A stretch of DNA of 43,010 bases from Bermanella sp034112325 (GCA_034112325.1 JAWUVO010000089.1:1-43010), one strand, 5' to 3'. Counted from the stretch's first letter, positions 1-8,727 are shown. Numbers and translations are program-made. The notes: generated from the letters alone by a model not told the origin.

Positions 1-1103
1 TTAGAAGCCAAAGTGGAAACCTGCTTGAAGTACTTTTTGAGTGTCACGTGATAACCCAGATGTCGGTTGCCTACCACCACAAGGCAGCCATCGGGTGTGA
101 GGTGCTGTTTAGCATCGTCAAATAAGCGCTTTGCAATATAATCACCCACAGTGTGTTCTTCATGAAAAGGGGGGTTGCAGAGAATCAAATCGAACTTTTG
201 CTCATTATTTTTTAAACCATCATCCCAGAAAGCTTGGTATTCGCTTAGACCATTTAATTCACAAGAATCAATACTGCTTTGAACCGCCATGAACGATTCA
301 TCAAACAATGACATTTTTGTAACGTTGCTTGAGTCATGGTTTTGCTTAGCGTAGGCCATGGCTAAAATACCGCTGCCACAGCATAAGTCAGCTATGTTGG
401 TGTGTTTTGGTATCTTGGCTAAATTTTCCAGCACGAATGCCGCACCAGGATCCAATTTATCCCGTCCAAAAACATTGGCGTGAGTATGAAGTTTAATGTC
501 GCTGATGTTAAGTTGTTTGGGGTAGTCTGACTTTATATTTTTAACCAAGTCTGGGTCTAGTATTAGGTGATAAATGGTGGCCTTCTTTTTAAAAGGAAGG
601 CGATTTACTTGGCCAAATTTTTGTAAAAATCCAAGAATATTTTTGGGCAGGTGTTTCATCATACCTGCAATATAAATATTGTTTATATCCGCTGAGTGGC
701 AGCGCTTTAGCAAGTGGGTTAAAAAAGTTAAGTTTTTTGGTAGCCTTATTAGCGCAATATCCGCTTCAATTTTTGCATCCCATGATTCAAGTGGATTAAA
801 TTGAGGATATGCAGCAGCTAGTTGGTTTTTATCTAAGTTATGTTTTAACGCACTATGAGCGCAAAAACTGTCGCTTACCCAGTAGCTCGCGACATTGCTT
901 AGGGCCACACCCAGTGCTCCAAACTGATCGTTAATAATGGCTGGGTTTGATGATGTTAGCTGACTAAAGTAGAGGTCTATTAGATAGCTGTCAGCCGCGT
1001 CCCAAGCTTGTAACGATTTTTGAGAGTCGGCGCCTGGGCGTATTAAGGAATACTCGCCCATGGCCGTTTCAAGGTGTGTTGTTTTAATGTTAGTGCTTGG
1101 CAT
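1..1103 (-). CDS. rlmG: RlmG-like 23S rRNA guanine-N2 methyltransferase, cut by window edge
   Basis: SAM-dependent methyltransferase of the RlmG/RsmC family, which N2-methylates a guanine of rRNA (G1835 of 23S rRNA for RlmG). I translated it from the ATG at 1103. The C-terminal half shows a SAM motif ADLCCGSGILAMAYA and the catalytic motif NPPFHEEHTVGDYIAKRLF. The N-terminal half is the degenerate methyltransferase-like domain typical of this family. The frame is still open at base 1, so the last roughly 10-20 residues are missing. The apparent TAA at bases 3-1 is out of frame. It lies 3 bases downstream of the small charged gene and probably shares its transcript. RlmG rather than RsmC is preferred from the overall N-terminal layout. 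Confidence 0.85.
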   Translation of the reverse strand, partial: MPSTNIKTTHLETAMGEYSLIRPGADSQKSLQAWDAADSYLIDLYFSQLTSSNPAIINDQFGALGVALSNVASYWVSDSFCAHSALKHNLDKNQLAAAYPQFNPLESWDAKIEADIALIRLPKNLTFLTHLLKRCHSADINNIYIAGMMKHLPKNILGFLQKFGQVNRLPFKKKATIYHLILDPDLVKNIKSDYPKQLNISDIKLHTHANVFGRDKLDPGAAFVLENLAKIPKHTNIADLCCGSGILAMAYAKQNHDSSNVTKMSLFDESFMAVQSSIDSCELNGLSEYQAFWDDGLKNNEQKFDLILCNPPFHEEHTVGDYIAKRLFDDAKQHLTPDGCLVVVGNRHLGYHVTLKKYFKQVSTLAS

Positions 1104-1106
1104 GCA

Positions 1107-1526
1107 TTAAAAGGTATCTGATTTACCTGGGTTTTCTAATAGATCGAAGAGGTCTTCATCTGACATATCAGCATCGCTATTATTATCGATGACAACATCA
1201 TCAATAATCACACTTTCTTTTTCACTCTTTTTCTCTTTTTGGCTATCTGGCTTAACATCGGCTTTTTTTGCATCAGCTTTTGTTGGTTTTAAGGCCGACA
1301 AATCCAGCGGCGGCAGCTTTGCTGGCCCTTTTTTCCGTTTTGTTGATTTTTCGTCGTCTACGGCTTGCTGGTAAATAGAGCGCTGACGATTTTCTTTGCC
1401 AATGTTAGCAGTGGCTTTTTTACGGGCCTTATTCTGTTTTTTTTCTAACTTAGTACGCTCTTTACTGCCGGTTTCAACACCACCAGTGACACGTTTAAGA
1501 GAGCGAGTTTTTTTATTGCGGGACAT
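1107..1526 (-). CDS. Small highly charged protein of unknown function
   Basis: This 139-residue protein has a strongly basic N-terminal half (opening MSRNKKTRSLKR, many Lys/Arg) and an acidic C-terminus containing SDEDLFDLLEN. It has no signal peptide or membrane segment. The composition suggests a disordered nucleic-acid- or ribosome-associated protein. The basic start plus an acidic DEDL-type tail weakly recalls YihI, the activator of the ribosome-assembly GTPase Der, but I cannot align the central part, so this is only a hint. It is followed after 3 bases by rlmG, consistent with a ribosome-related operon. An AGGT sequence precedes the ATG at 1526. Confidence 0.7.
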   Translation of the reverse strand: MSRNKKTRSLKRVTGGVETGSKERTKLEKKQNKARKKATANIGKENRQRSIYQQAVDDEKSTKRKKGPAKLPPLDLSALKPTKADAKKADVKPDSQKEKKSEKESVIIDDVVIDNNSDADMSDEDLFDLLENPGKSDTF

Positions 1527-1658
1527 TATTAATACCTATCTATAAGCCATATATTCTAGCATAGGCCTTATTATCAGTGAATGAGAAAATGTTTTGGCAG
1601 TTAAAAACAGCCTAAATCTGTATAATTAATGCTGTAATTATTCTAATTAAGGGTGTTT

Positions 1659-2609
1659 GTGACGTATTTAGCTGCCATGGAGTATACATTTTCAGTAACG
1701 GCTCCTGTTTTTATCATTGTTTTTCTAGGTTTGTGGCTTAAGCAGGCAAAGTTTATTGGTGACGAGTTTATTCAGCAGGCTTCGTCCTTAGTATTTAATT
1801 TATGCTTGCCGATGTTAATTTTTTTATCGATTCAGAATTATTCTGTGGACTGGAGTAGGCAGTTTTCATTTGCTATTTTCTGCGTCTCGGCGGCTGTTAT
1901 CTGTTTTGCCGTATTTTGGTTTCTGTCTGGCTTATTTGTACCCCAAGAAGATAGGGGGGTTGCAGTTCAGGGGGCGTTTAGAAGTAATTTAGGCATTATT
2001 GGCTTGGCATTATGTGCCAAAGCGTTCGACGGTGCTGGTTTGGCCATAGGGGCCGTTATATTAGCTGTGGTGACCCCAGTGTTTAATGTGCTGTCGGTCT
2101 ACGGGTTAAATCACAGTTTAAAGGGTCAGCAAGATATATCAATTTGGAAAACCTTAGCAGATATAGTAAAAAACCCTTTGATTATTGCTATTGCCTTAGG
2201 ATTTTTATTTTCGGGCTTTGAAGTAAAACTCCCAATAGTTGTTTATGATGCAGGTAGTTATTTAGCACAAATGACTTTGCCACTAGCTTTGATTTGTATT
2301 GGTGGTGCTTTAAGTTTGACCGAAATGAAGCGCAGCAGCGGCTTGTCGGCCCAAGTAGTTTTTGCCAAACTTGTGATTGTTCCTGTTGTTGTTACCATTT
2401 CAGCTTATTTTTTGGGCTTCAAAGGGGTAGAGCTAGGCTGTATTTTACTGATGTTTGCCAGCCCAACGGCAACGGCTAGTTTTATCATGGTAAGAAAAAT
2501 GGGTGGTAATTACGCTCTGGCGTCTAACATCATTGTGATTAGTTCGTTGTGTTCAGCCCTAAGCATTAGTATATTGTTATATCTGGCCAAGTTGCTGGAA
2601 TGGTTTTAA
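1659..2609 (+). CDS. AEC-family transporter (auxin efflux carrier family)
   Basis: Inner-membrane permease of the AEC family (bile/arsenite/riboflavin transporter superfamily), whose bacterial members export or import small organic acids such as malate or malonate; the substrate here cannot be told. About ten hydrophobic segments are visible, with the family-typical N-terminal half (FNLCLPMLIF, FRSNLGIIGLALC) and a mirrored second half starting near NPLIIAIALGFLFSG, ending in SPTATASFIMVRKMGG. I chose the GTG at 1659 because AAGGG at 1649-1653 is 5 bases upstream. GTG 1653 and ATG 1677 are alternatives. The 3' end overlaps the next gene by 10 bases. Confidence 0.85.
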   Translation: MTYLAAMEYTFSVTAPVFIIVFLGLWLKQAKFIGDEFIQQASSLVFNLCLPMLIFLSIQNYSVDWSRQFSFAIFCVSAAVICFAVFWFLSGLFVPQEDRGVAVQGAFRSNLGIIGLALCAKAFDGAGLAIGAVILAVVTPVFNVLSVYGLNHSLKGQQDISIWKTLADIVKNPLIIAIALGFLFSGFEVKLPIVVYDAGSYLAQMTLPLALICIGGALSLTEMKRSSGLSAQVVFAKLVIVPVVVTISAYFLGFKGVELGCILLMFASPTATASFIMVRKMGGNYALASNIIVISSLCSALSISILLYLAKLLEWF

Positions 2610-3559
2610 ATAATGGATCTCAACTAAGTATGGCTACAACGCCAACAAAAACTCCAATAGTATTTGTCAGTGCAGACCCTATTGACTGCGCTGATTCCCT
2701 GTACACGGTGAATCGAGTTGTTATGCAACTGGGTGCTTTGCCGGTTTCTACTTATTATGGGCCTCATTCTGGTGAATACGACTGGAACATGGTGCGCGAC
2801 TCTATCGACAAATGCGATATTTTTATCCTATTGGTTGGCAATAGCTATGGAATGCTTTCCGACACGGGTGAAAGCTATATACATCGAGAAGCGGTTTACG
2901 CTAAAAGCAGACAAAAAACAGTTATTGCTCTATTAAAGAATGCCGAGCTTAAAGCTATGTCCGAGACAGCTATGCAAAGGCTAAGGTCGCTTCATAGGCT
3001 AATGATGTCTGGGGTGTTTAAATACTGGAGTAATAAAGAAGATATTCTTTTGTTGGCACGACAGGTTCTTCGCGACCAATTGTCACCTGGGTCAAGTGTG
3101 AGTGCTAAGGTAGAAAAACAGCAACAGTCAGAACAAATTCAGCAATCCATAACAGATACATTGTTCAAGCTAGAAACTTATCCATTAACGTTTACTGCAA
3201 AAGTTTATGCGCATGGTAATTGCCATCACGTGCAAGTTAAAATTGAAATGTCATGGGAGCATACGTTTGTCAGCATTGGCACTATGATGACCAACCCTAT
3301 AACTGAGGACCGCATGCGCTCCGCCTTACAAACGTATGCTGAGCAGCAATACCAATCTGAGTTTTTAGATGTTATTCAAGATGGCCATGCGGTGGATGAT
3401 GTGCGTTGTAATGAGATTGAGTTTCAGAGACTAAAAGCATATTTAAAAGGTGCAGGGGTAATAGATCGAGTTCCCTTTGATAGGAGTGGTTTACGTAATT
3501 ATTGGCAACTTACTTCAGCAGGTGAAAATAGACTACACACTCTGCTTATTTCAGCTTAA
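2600..3559 (+). CDS. DUF4062 (TIR-like) protein with winged-helix-like C-terminus
   Basis: 319 residues. Residues about 18-115 fit the DUF4062 pattern: a first strand IVFVSADP, a helix ending near LGALPVS, then DWNMVRDSIDKCDIFILLVG, NSYG, the SYIHREAVYA helix and a final strand TVIALL. DUF4062 is a Rossmann/TIR-like fold often found at the N-terminus of signalling or defence-type proteins. A Gln-rich linker follows (about 165-185). The last 45 residues, LKAYLKGAGVIDR through YWQLTSAGENRLHTLL, look like a winged helix. No transmembrane segment. ATG 2600 overlaps the AEC gene; ATG 2630 would remove ten poorly conserved residues and is possible. Function unknown; defence, stress sensing or regulation are all open. 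Confidence 0.75.
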   Translation: MVLNNGSQLSMATTPTKTPIVFVSADPIDCADSLYTVNRVVMQLGALPVSTYYGPHSGEYDWNMVRDSIDKCDIFILLVGNSYGMLSDTGESYIHREAVYAKSRQKTVIALLKNAELKAMSETAMQRLRSLHRLMMSGVFKYWSNKEDILLLARQVLRDQLSPGSSVSAKVEKQQQSEQIQQSITDTLFKLETYPLTFTAKVYAHGNCHHVQVKIEMSWEHTFVSIGTMMTNPITEDRMRSALQTYAEQQYQSEFLDVIQDGHAVDDVRCNEIEFQRLKAYLKGAGVIDRVPFDRSGLRNYWQLTSAGENRLHTLLISA

Positions 3560-3641
3560 TGCTGGTTTTTTACCAATATCTTTAAACTATTACGGCGCTG
3601 AGTTTGTGGGTCCTCGTACTTAATATCCTTAGGTTTAGTCA

Positions 3642-3675
3642 AACAACAGCTTTTTTGTGTTAAAAAGCTGTTGTT
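3642..3675. repeat. 14-bp inverted repeat downstream of the DUF4062 gene
   Basis: AACAACAGCTTTTT at 3642-3655 pairs perfectly with AAAAAGCTGTTGTT at 3662-3675 around a 6-base loop. The T-rich arm lies inside the stem rather than after it, so it is not a classic intrinsic terminator, though it could stop transcripts of the 2600-3559 gene. Confidence 0.55.
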
Positions 3676-3707
3676 GATAGAGCCTTTAGTTCTAATTGAC
3701 TATACTT

Positions 3708-3716
3708 TGCTATAAT
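3708..3716 (+). promoter_or_regulatory. Extended -10 promoter for apbE-nqrM
   Basis: TGCTATAAT is a perfect TGn extended -10 element 60-95 bases before the apbE start choices. No good -35 hexamer is at the right distance (TTGACT at 3696 is too close), which is acceptable for an extended -10 promoter. Prediction by eye only. Confidence 0.45.
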
Positions 3717-3776
3717 TAATATCATCTCGAAAAGTTATTAAAAGCCATAGCACGTAAAATTAAGATTTTTAAATAT

Positions 3777-4844
3777 ATGAAGCTAAATAGTTTAATACCA
3801 AAAGGTTTGATGATAAAAGTAATGCAGCTGGCTACCACTCTGCAAATCACTGTTTTATTTATATTCAGCATTAACCTGGCAGCATGCAGTCCAGCTACGC
3901 CAGAAATGCAGTCTATAAAAGGTCGCACTATGGGAACAGGCTATTCAATTTTATGGCCTGCACAATCCCCTTCAATTAATACTGAAGTCACACGCGAAAA
4001 AATTGAAACATTACTGGGCAATATTAATTCCCAAATGTCTACTTACCAGCCTGATAGTGAAATATCGGTATTTAATTCAAGTAATCCACCTTATTCGAAT
4101 GTTATTAGTGATGATTTCGCACGAGTGATGGCTTTATCTATTGAGTTAAACCGAGACACTGATGGTTATTTTGATGTTTCGGTGGGCCCATTAGTAAATT
4201 TATGGGGTTTTGGGCCAGATAAAAAACCAGTGTCTAAACCCTCAGATCAGGCCATTAATAGTGCACTACAAATTATTGGTTTGAATGCAATTGCACTAGA
4301 TAAAAATACGCTTTCTAAACAAGCGCCAAGATACATTGACTTGTCTGCCATTGCCAAAGGCTATGCTGTAGACCAAGTGGCTGAATTACTTAACGGCTTA
4401 GGTGTTAACAGTTATCTGGTTGAAATTGGTGGTGAAATGCGTGCAAAAGGTCTTAAGCCGGGAGCTGAGCCTTGGAAAATTGCCATTGAATCCCCTAATT
4501 TTATACAAAGAAAGGTCCATAAAATACTGCCCGTTAGCAACGTGGCTATCGCCACATCGGGTGACTACCGTAACTTTTTTGAATTGGATGGGAAGCATTA
4601 CAGTCATTCAATCAACCCAAAAACAGGATACCCAGTTGAGCATTCGCTGGCTTCTGTCACCATAGTTGCAGAGCAATGCGCCAATGCCGATGCGCTGGCC
4701 ACTGCTATGCTTGTTATGGGGATGGAAAAAGCAAAGGAATACGCCTTAAAAAACAATATTAAGGCTTATATGATTGTTCGTGATGAAAAAAGTGAATTCC
4801 AAGAATATTTATCTCCAGCCTTTTTGGGCTGGCTTACACCATAA
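3777..4844 (+). CDS. apbE: FAD:protein FMN transferase (ApbE lipoprotein)
   Basis: ApbE uses FAD to attach FMN covalently to Thr/Ser of target proteins, classically the NqrB and NqrC subunits of Na+-NQR and RnfG/RnfD. The N-terminus is a lipoprotein signal peptide ending in the lipobox LAAC, placing the protein in the periplasm on a membrane anchor. Family motifs are clear: GRTMGTGYS, DLSAIAKGYAVD, VEIGGEMRAKG, ATSGDYRNFF, HSINPKTGYPV and the Mg-site region NADALATAM. Start is uncertain: ATG 3777 gives the longest form, but ATG 3810 has AAAGG 4 bases upstream and gives a more typical signal peptide. It is followed by nqrM 12 bases downstream, supporting a role in NQR flavinylation. Confidence 0.92.
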   Translation: MKLNSLIPKGLMIKVMQLATTLQITVLFIFSINLAACSPATPEMQSIKGRTMGTGYSILWPAQSPSINTEVTREKIETLLGNINSQMSTYQPDSEISVFNSSNPPYSNVISDDFARVMALSIELNRDTDGYFDVSVGPLVNLWGFGPDKKPVSKPSDQAINSALQIIGLNAIALDKNTLSKQAPRYIDLSAIAKGYAVDQVAELLNGLGVNSYLVEIGGEMRAKGLKPGAEPWKIAIESPNFIQRKVHKILPVSNVAIATSGDYRNFFELDGKHYSHSINPKTGYPVEHSLASVTIVAEQCANADALATAMLVMGMEKAKEYALKNNIKAYMIVRDEKSEFQEYLSPAFLGWLTP

Positions 4845-4856
4845 CAGAGGTTTGTC

Positions 4857-5090
4857 ATGGAAATGTTAGTTATAGTTTTTGTCTTTATGTTGGTCGTTAT
4901 GGCCCTTATGGCTGTTGGCGTATTAATGGGTGGAAAGCCTATTGCTGGGTCTTGTGGTGGCATGAGTGCCATTGGAATGGAGACGGCTTGCGATGTATGC
5001 GGCGGTGATAAAACCATTTGTGACACAGAAGTAGAAAAAGCTAAAGACACAAAAAATACTACGCTGGCGTACGACGCAAGCAAAAAATAA
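4857..5090 (+). CDS. nqrM: Na+-NQR maturation protein NqrM (DUF539)
   Basis: Small membrane protein needed to assemble the Na+-translocating NADH:quinone reductase, thought to deliver the iron for the Cys4 centre between NqrD and NqrE. 77 residues: one N-terminal transmembrane helix (about 4-24) followed by the hallmark Cys motifs, Cys33 in GSCGG and Cys45, Cys48 and Cys55 in CDVCGG...C. AGAGG precedes the ATG. It forms a pair with apbE, the partner usually seen at the end of nqrABCDEF operons, yet no nqr subunit gene is in this window. The pair is followed by sthA, 74 bases downstream. Confidence 0.93.
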   Translation: MEMLVIVFVFMLVVMALMAVGVLMGGKPIAGSCGGMSAIGMETACDVCGGDKTICDTEVEKAKDTKNTTLAYDASKK

Positions 5091-5164
5091 TAGCTCTACG
5101 GCTTAGTGCTTTGTTTATTCAAGGTGCTTGGGCGTATGGTTTTAGACACTATTAGGGAGTTTAG

Positions 5165-6559
5165 ATGGCTGATTATCATTATGACGTGATTGTTCTGGGT
5201 ACAGGACCATCTGGCGAAGGCGCGGCGATGAACGCGGCAAAAAAAGGTAAAAAAGTCGCCGTTATCGAAGAAGCCGAGGTAGTTGGCGGAAGCTGTACCC
5301 ATTGGGGGACAATTCCGTCTAAGGCGCTACGCCATTCTGTAAAGCAGATTATTTCTTACAATACTAACCCTATGTTTAGGGATATTAGTGAGCCAAAGTG
5401 GTTTAGTTTTCCTCGTGTTCTGCTAACGGCTGAACGTGTTATTGCTAAGCAGGTAAAGCTGCGTACTGAATTTTACAGTCGTAATCGTATTCACCTGTAT
5501 CATGGTCGTGGTCAGTTCATTGATACTCACACTATTGAAATTTTAGACGGCCCTGCCTCAAGTACCCGCCTGCATGCTGAGCAAATTGTTATTGCCACAG
5601 GTTCAAGCCCATTTCGTCCTGCAAATATAGACTTTAATCACGAACGGGTTTATGACTCAGATACTATTTTAAAGCTCGAGCATACTCCTAGGACTATGAT
5701 TATTTATGGTGCTGGTGTTATTGGCTCTGAGTACGCCTCAATTTTTAGTGGCTTGGGAGTTAAAGTAGATTTAATTAATCCTGGCGAACGTCTGCTACCT
5801 TTCTTAGATGACGAGATTAGTGATGCATTAAGTTATCACTTGCGTAATAACGGCGTATTAATTCGACATAACGAAATATACGACTCGGTTGAGACTGACG
5901 AATATAGTGTCACCATGCATTTTCAGTCGGGTAAAAAAATTAAAGCCGATGCTTTATTATGGGCAGCAGGTCGAAGCGGAAATACCAAAGATTTAGGCCT
6001 AGAACATGTAGCGGTTGAGCCAAATAGCCGCGGCCAATTAGAGGTAGACCAAAACTATAAAACGGCCTGTGATCATGTGTACGCTGTAGGTGATGTAGTA
6101 GGCTGGCCTAGCCTTGCTAGTGCTGCTTATGACCAAGGTCGAAGTGCTGCAGCTCATTTGGCTGGGGGTGACGATTATTGGTTTGTAACAGATGTTCCTA
6201 CCGGTATTTATACTATCCCTGAGATCAGCTCAGTGGGTAAAACTGAGCGTGAACTAACGGACGAAAAAGTGCCGTATGAAGTCGGCCAGGCATTTTTTAA
6301 GAGCATTGCACGAGCCCAGATTACTGGCGAAGACGTGGGTATGTTAAAAATCTTGTTTAACAGAGACACATTAGAAATCTTAGGCATTCACTGCTTTGGA
6401 GACCAAGCGTCAGAAATTATTCACATTGGCCAAGCGATTATGAAGCAAGAAGGGGCGGGTAATACTGTTCGCTACTTTGTAAATAATACGTTTAACTATC
6501 CAACCATGGCAGAAGCGTATCGTATTGCTGCGTTAAACGGTTTAAATCGTATTGCTTAA
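5165..6559 (+). CDS. sthA: Soluble pyridine nucleotide transhydrogenase
   Basis: Cytosolic FAD enzyme that re-oxidises NADPH with NAD+, balancing the two pools. 464 residues, the usual length. FAD motif GTGPSGEGAAMNAAKKGKK at about 12-30, second Rossmann motif YGAGVIGSEYASIFSGLG, and FAD contact VYAVGDVVGWPSL. The region GGSCTHWGTIPSKALRHS keeps only one cysteine of the CxxxxC redox pair (Cys44, then Thr49), which distinguishes SthA from dihydrolipoamide dehydrogenase and glutathione reductase. A strong AGGGAG site precedes the ATG at 5165. It ends before a bidirectional terminator shared with prc. Confidence 0.95.
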   Translation: MADYHYDVIVLGTGPSGEGAAMNAAKKGKKVAVIEEAEVVGGSCTHWGTIPSKALRHSVKQIISYNTNPMFRDISEPKWFSFPRVLLTAERVIAKQVKLRTEFYSRNRIHLYHGRGQFIDTHTIEILDGPASSTRLHAEQIVIATGSSPFRPANIDFNHERVYDSDTILKLEHTPRTMIIYGAGVIGSEYASIFSGLGVKVDLINPGERLLPFLDDEISDALSYHLRNNGVLIRHNEIYDSVETDEYSVTMHFQSGKKIKADALLWAAGRSGNTKDLGLEHVAVEPNSRGQLEVDQNYKTACDHVYAVGDVVGWPSLASAAYDQGRSAAAHLAGGDDYWFVTDVPTGIYTIPEISSVGKTERELTDEKVPYEVGQAFFKSIARAQITGEDVGMLKILFNRDTLEILGIHCFGDQASEIIHIGQAIMKQEGAGNTVRYFVNNTFNYPTMAEAYRIAALNGLNRIA

Positions 6560-6592
6560 ATAGTAACTAATAAATAGTTATTAATGTCACAA

Positions 6593-6630
6593 AAAAAGCC
6601 CAATCATAAAGATTTATGATTGGGCTTTTT
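6593..6630. terminator. Bidirectional intrinsic terminator between sthA and prc
   Basis: AAAAAGCCCAATCATAAA at 6593-6610 pairs with TTTATGATTGGGCTTTTT at 6613-6630. T-runs follow the stem on both strands, so it can serve both convergent genes. A second small hairpin, AAGCTG-TTG-CAGCTT, lies at about 6641-6655. Confidence 0.85.
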
Positions 6631-6675
6631 AATACATAAAAAAGCTGTTGCAGCTTCCTGTAACTTAAAAGAAAA

Positions 6676-8727
6676 TTATTTACTGGTAAGTTTTAGATAA
6701 TCTACCAAGATTTCACCGCCTTCGATTAGTAAAGCGTCTTCAGATTTCTTTTCTTTAGTTTCGTCTTTTGATGCCACTTGTTCGTCATCAGAGCTGTCTT
6801 TTAGCTCGGTTAATAACTCCATTCCCTTTGCTTTTCTACGCTTATTTTCTAGCGCTAGACGACGTTGCTCGGTCTGTTTACGTTCAATTTCTCGAGTTTC
6901 TATATTTAGTGAGATCACCGTGTCATTTCTTAATTCTTTCAAAAATTCTACTTGTTCATTTAAGTAAGTAAAGTCTGGGTTATTTTTAATGCGTGCATCA
7001 TGGTTTGTTTGCAGCTTGCCAAGAGCAGGTGAAATATCTCCTTGAACCACATACTTAGATGGATCAATTTTATTCCAAGGAAGTGCTTCTTCAAGTGCGC
7101 TTTCGCCTATTTTATCAATATCGTAAATTTCAGGATAAAGAATATCAGGGATAACGCCTTTGTGCTGAGTGCTGCCGCCACTGATACGATAGAACTTAGC
7201 GTTTGTTACTTTCATTTGGCCTCTAAAAAGGGGGATCAACGTTTGCACAGTGCCTTTACCAAAGGTTTGGCTGCCTACCACTATGCCACGTCCATAGTCC
7301 TGTATTGCTCCCGCAAATATTTCAGATGCGCTAGCACTTAATCTGTTGGTAAGGACCACTAATGGTCCCTCATAAAGCTGCGATGGATCTTGATCGGCCA
7401 GTACTTGAGTATGCCCAAAGCTGTAGTGGACTTGAACAGTAGGACCTTTAGGAATAAATAAGCCTACTAAGTCGTTTACTTCAGAAAGTGAACCGCCACC
7501 ATTATTTCTCAAATCTATAATCAGACCATCGATATTATCTTTTTGAAGTTTTTTAATTAGGTTAGTCACATCGCGAGTAGTGCTTCTATAGTTAGGGTCA
7601 TTAGCACTTTTTGCCTCAAAGTCGGCATAAAAGGCAGGAATATCAATAACTCCTACTTTAAAGTTTTTACCATCACGGTTAATTTCAAGAGTTTCACTTT
7701 GTGCGGCTCTATCTTCTAATTTAACTTCGTCGCGGATAATAGAAATCTCTCTGTGCGACTCGGTTTGGTCGCTACCGGAAATAATGTCTAGTCTTACTGT
7801 GCTATCTTTAGGACCACGAATTAGGTTAACTACTTCGTCTAAGCGCCATCCAATTACATCAACAACATCATCTTTCCCTTGGGCTACACCAATAATCTTA
7901 TCGCTAGGTTTAAGTTGACCCGCTTTATCGGCAGGGCCACCTGTAACTAAGCGTTCTACTATTGTATTTTCGTTTTCACTGCGTAGCACAGCGCCAATAC
8001 CCTGTAATGAAAGACTCATGTTTATATTGAAATTCTCGCTGTTACGAGGCGACATGTACTGTGTGTGCGGATCAAAGGTATGGGTAATGGCATTCATATA
8101 CGACTGAAATGCATCTTCAGAGTTTATTTGTTTAATACGGTTAAGTTGGCTGGTGTAGCGTTTGGTTAATAGCTCAATTATTTTATCGTCTTCTTTTTTT
8201 GCTAGCTTAAGATTTAGTACAGTATTTTTTATGCGTTTAGACCAAAGAATGTCCAGCTCTTTTGAAGACTTAGCCCAATCCGCTTTTTCTCGGTCTAGTT
8301 CTAGAGATTCGTCTTTTTTGAAGTCAAATTGCTTTACCCCTTTTGCCAATATTGCCAAAGCATAATCGAGGCGTTCTATGGCTCGCTTTTGGTAGCGGTT
8401 GTAGACTTTATATGCGGGTGCTAAATCGTTTGTTTTAATCGCATCATCAAGCTTGTAGCGCATCTCTTCAAATTCTTTAATATCGTCATAGGTAAAGTAT
8501 GAGCGGGTATTGTCCAGTATTTCTAAGTATCGATCGTAGACTTTTGTTGAAAAGTTATCGTTCATATATTTACGAGAATAGTGGTGCTGATAAAGATGGT
8601 GAACCACCGCACGGTTAGTCAGAGGATGTTCAGCTTCTGGCTTTAATTGAGATAAAGGTTCACTTGTATTGGCGAATGCTAGGCTAGTAAAGCAAAGCGT
8701 TGTGATTAAGATTAAATGGCGCAACAT
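6676..8727 (-). CDS. prc: Tail-specific periplasmic protease Prc/Tsp
   Basis: Carboxy-terminal processing protease of family S41 that degrades or trims periplasmic and lipid-anchored proteins, including peptidoglycan endopeptidases with the NlpI adaptor in E. coli. 683 residues, close to E. coli Prc. Signal peptide at 1-19 (ends SLAFA). N-terminal helical domain about 40-220, PDZ domain about 240-320 (GIGAVLRSENENTIVERL onward), S41 core about 350-560. The catalytic dyad is visible: Ser466 in SASASEIFAGA and Lys491 in TFGKGTVQ. The Lys/Glu-rich C-terminal region after about 560 matches the DUF3340-type tail. Monocistronic by context, with terminators on both sides. Confidence 0.96.
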   Translation of the reverse strand: MLRHLILITTLCFTSLAFANTSEPLSQLKPEAEHPLTNRAVVHHLYQHHYSRKYMNDNFSTKVYDRYLEILDNTRSYFTYDDIKEFEEMRYKLDDAIKTNDLAPAYKVYNRYQKRAIERLDYALAILAKGVKQFDFKKDESLELDREKADWAKSSKELDILWSKRIKNTVLNLKLAKKEDDKIIELLTKRYTSQLNRIKQINSEDAFQSYMNAITHTFDPHTQYMSPRNSENFNINMSLSLQGIGAVLRSENENTIVERLVTGGPADKAGQLKPSDKIIGVAQGKDDVVDVIGWRLDEVVNLIRGPKDSTVRLDIISGSDQTESHREISIIRDEVKLEDRAAQSETLEINRDGKNFKVGVIDIPAFYADFEAKSANDPNYRSTTRDVTNLIKKLQKDNIDGLIIDLRNNGGGSLSEVNDLVGLFIPKGPTVQVHYSFGHTQVLADQDPSQLYEGPLVVLTNRLSASASEIFAGAIQDYGRGIVVGSQTFGKGTVQTLIPLFRGQMKVTNAKFYRISGGSTQHKGVIPDILYPEIYDIDKIGESALEEALPWNKIDPSKYVVQGDISPALGKLQTNHDARIKNNPDFTYLNEQVEFLKELRNDTVISLNIETREIERKQTEQRRLALENKRRKAKGMELLTELKDSSDDEQVASKDETKEKKSEDALLIEGGEILVDYLKLTSK

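Noticed and set aside
1..3. TTA at the window start looks like the rlmG stop codon
   Set aside because: Counting codons from the ATG at 1103 shows the last full codon occupies 5-3, so TAA is out of frame and the gene continues beyond the window.
1621..1626. TATAAT upstream of the AEC gene as a promoter
   Set aside because: No -35 at acceptable spacing and no TGn extension; the region is simply AT-rich.
3722..3928. 68-codon minus-strand frame over the apbE start
   Set aside because: It overlaps the apbE signal peptide and promoter, has no ribosome site and no recognisable content.
5285..5330. SthA lacks the second cysteine of the CxxxxC redox pair
   Set aside because: This is the normal state for soluble transhydrogenases (CTHWGT) and not damage.
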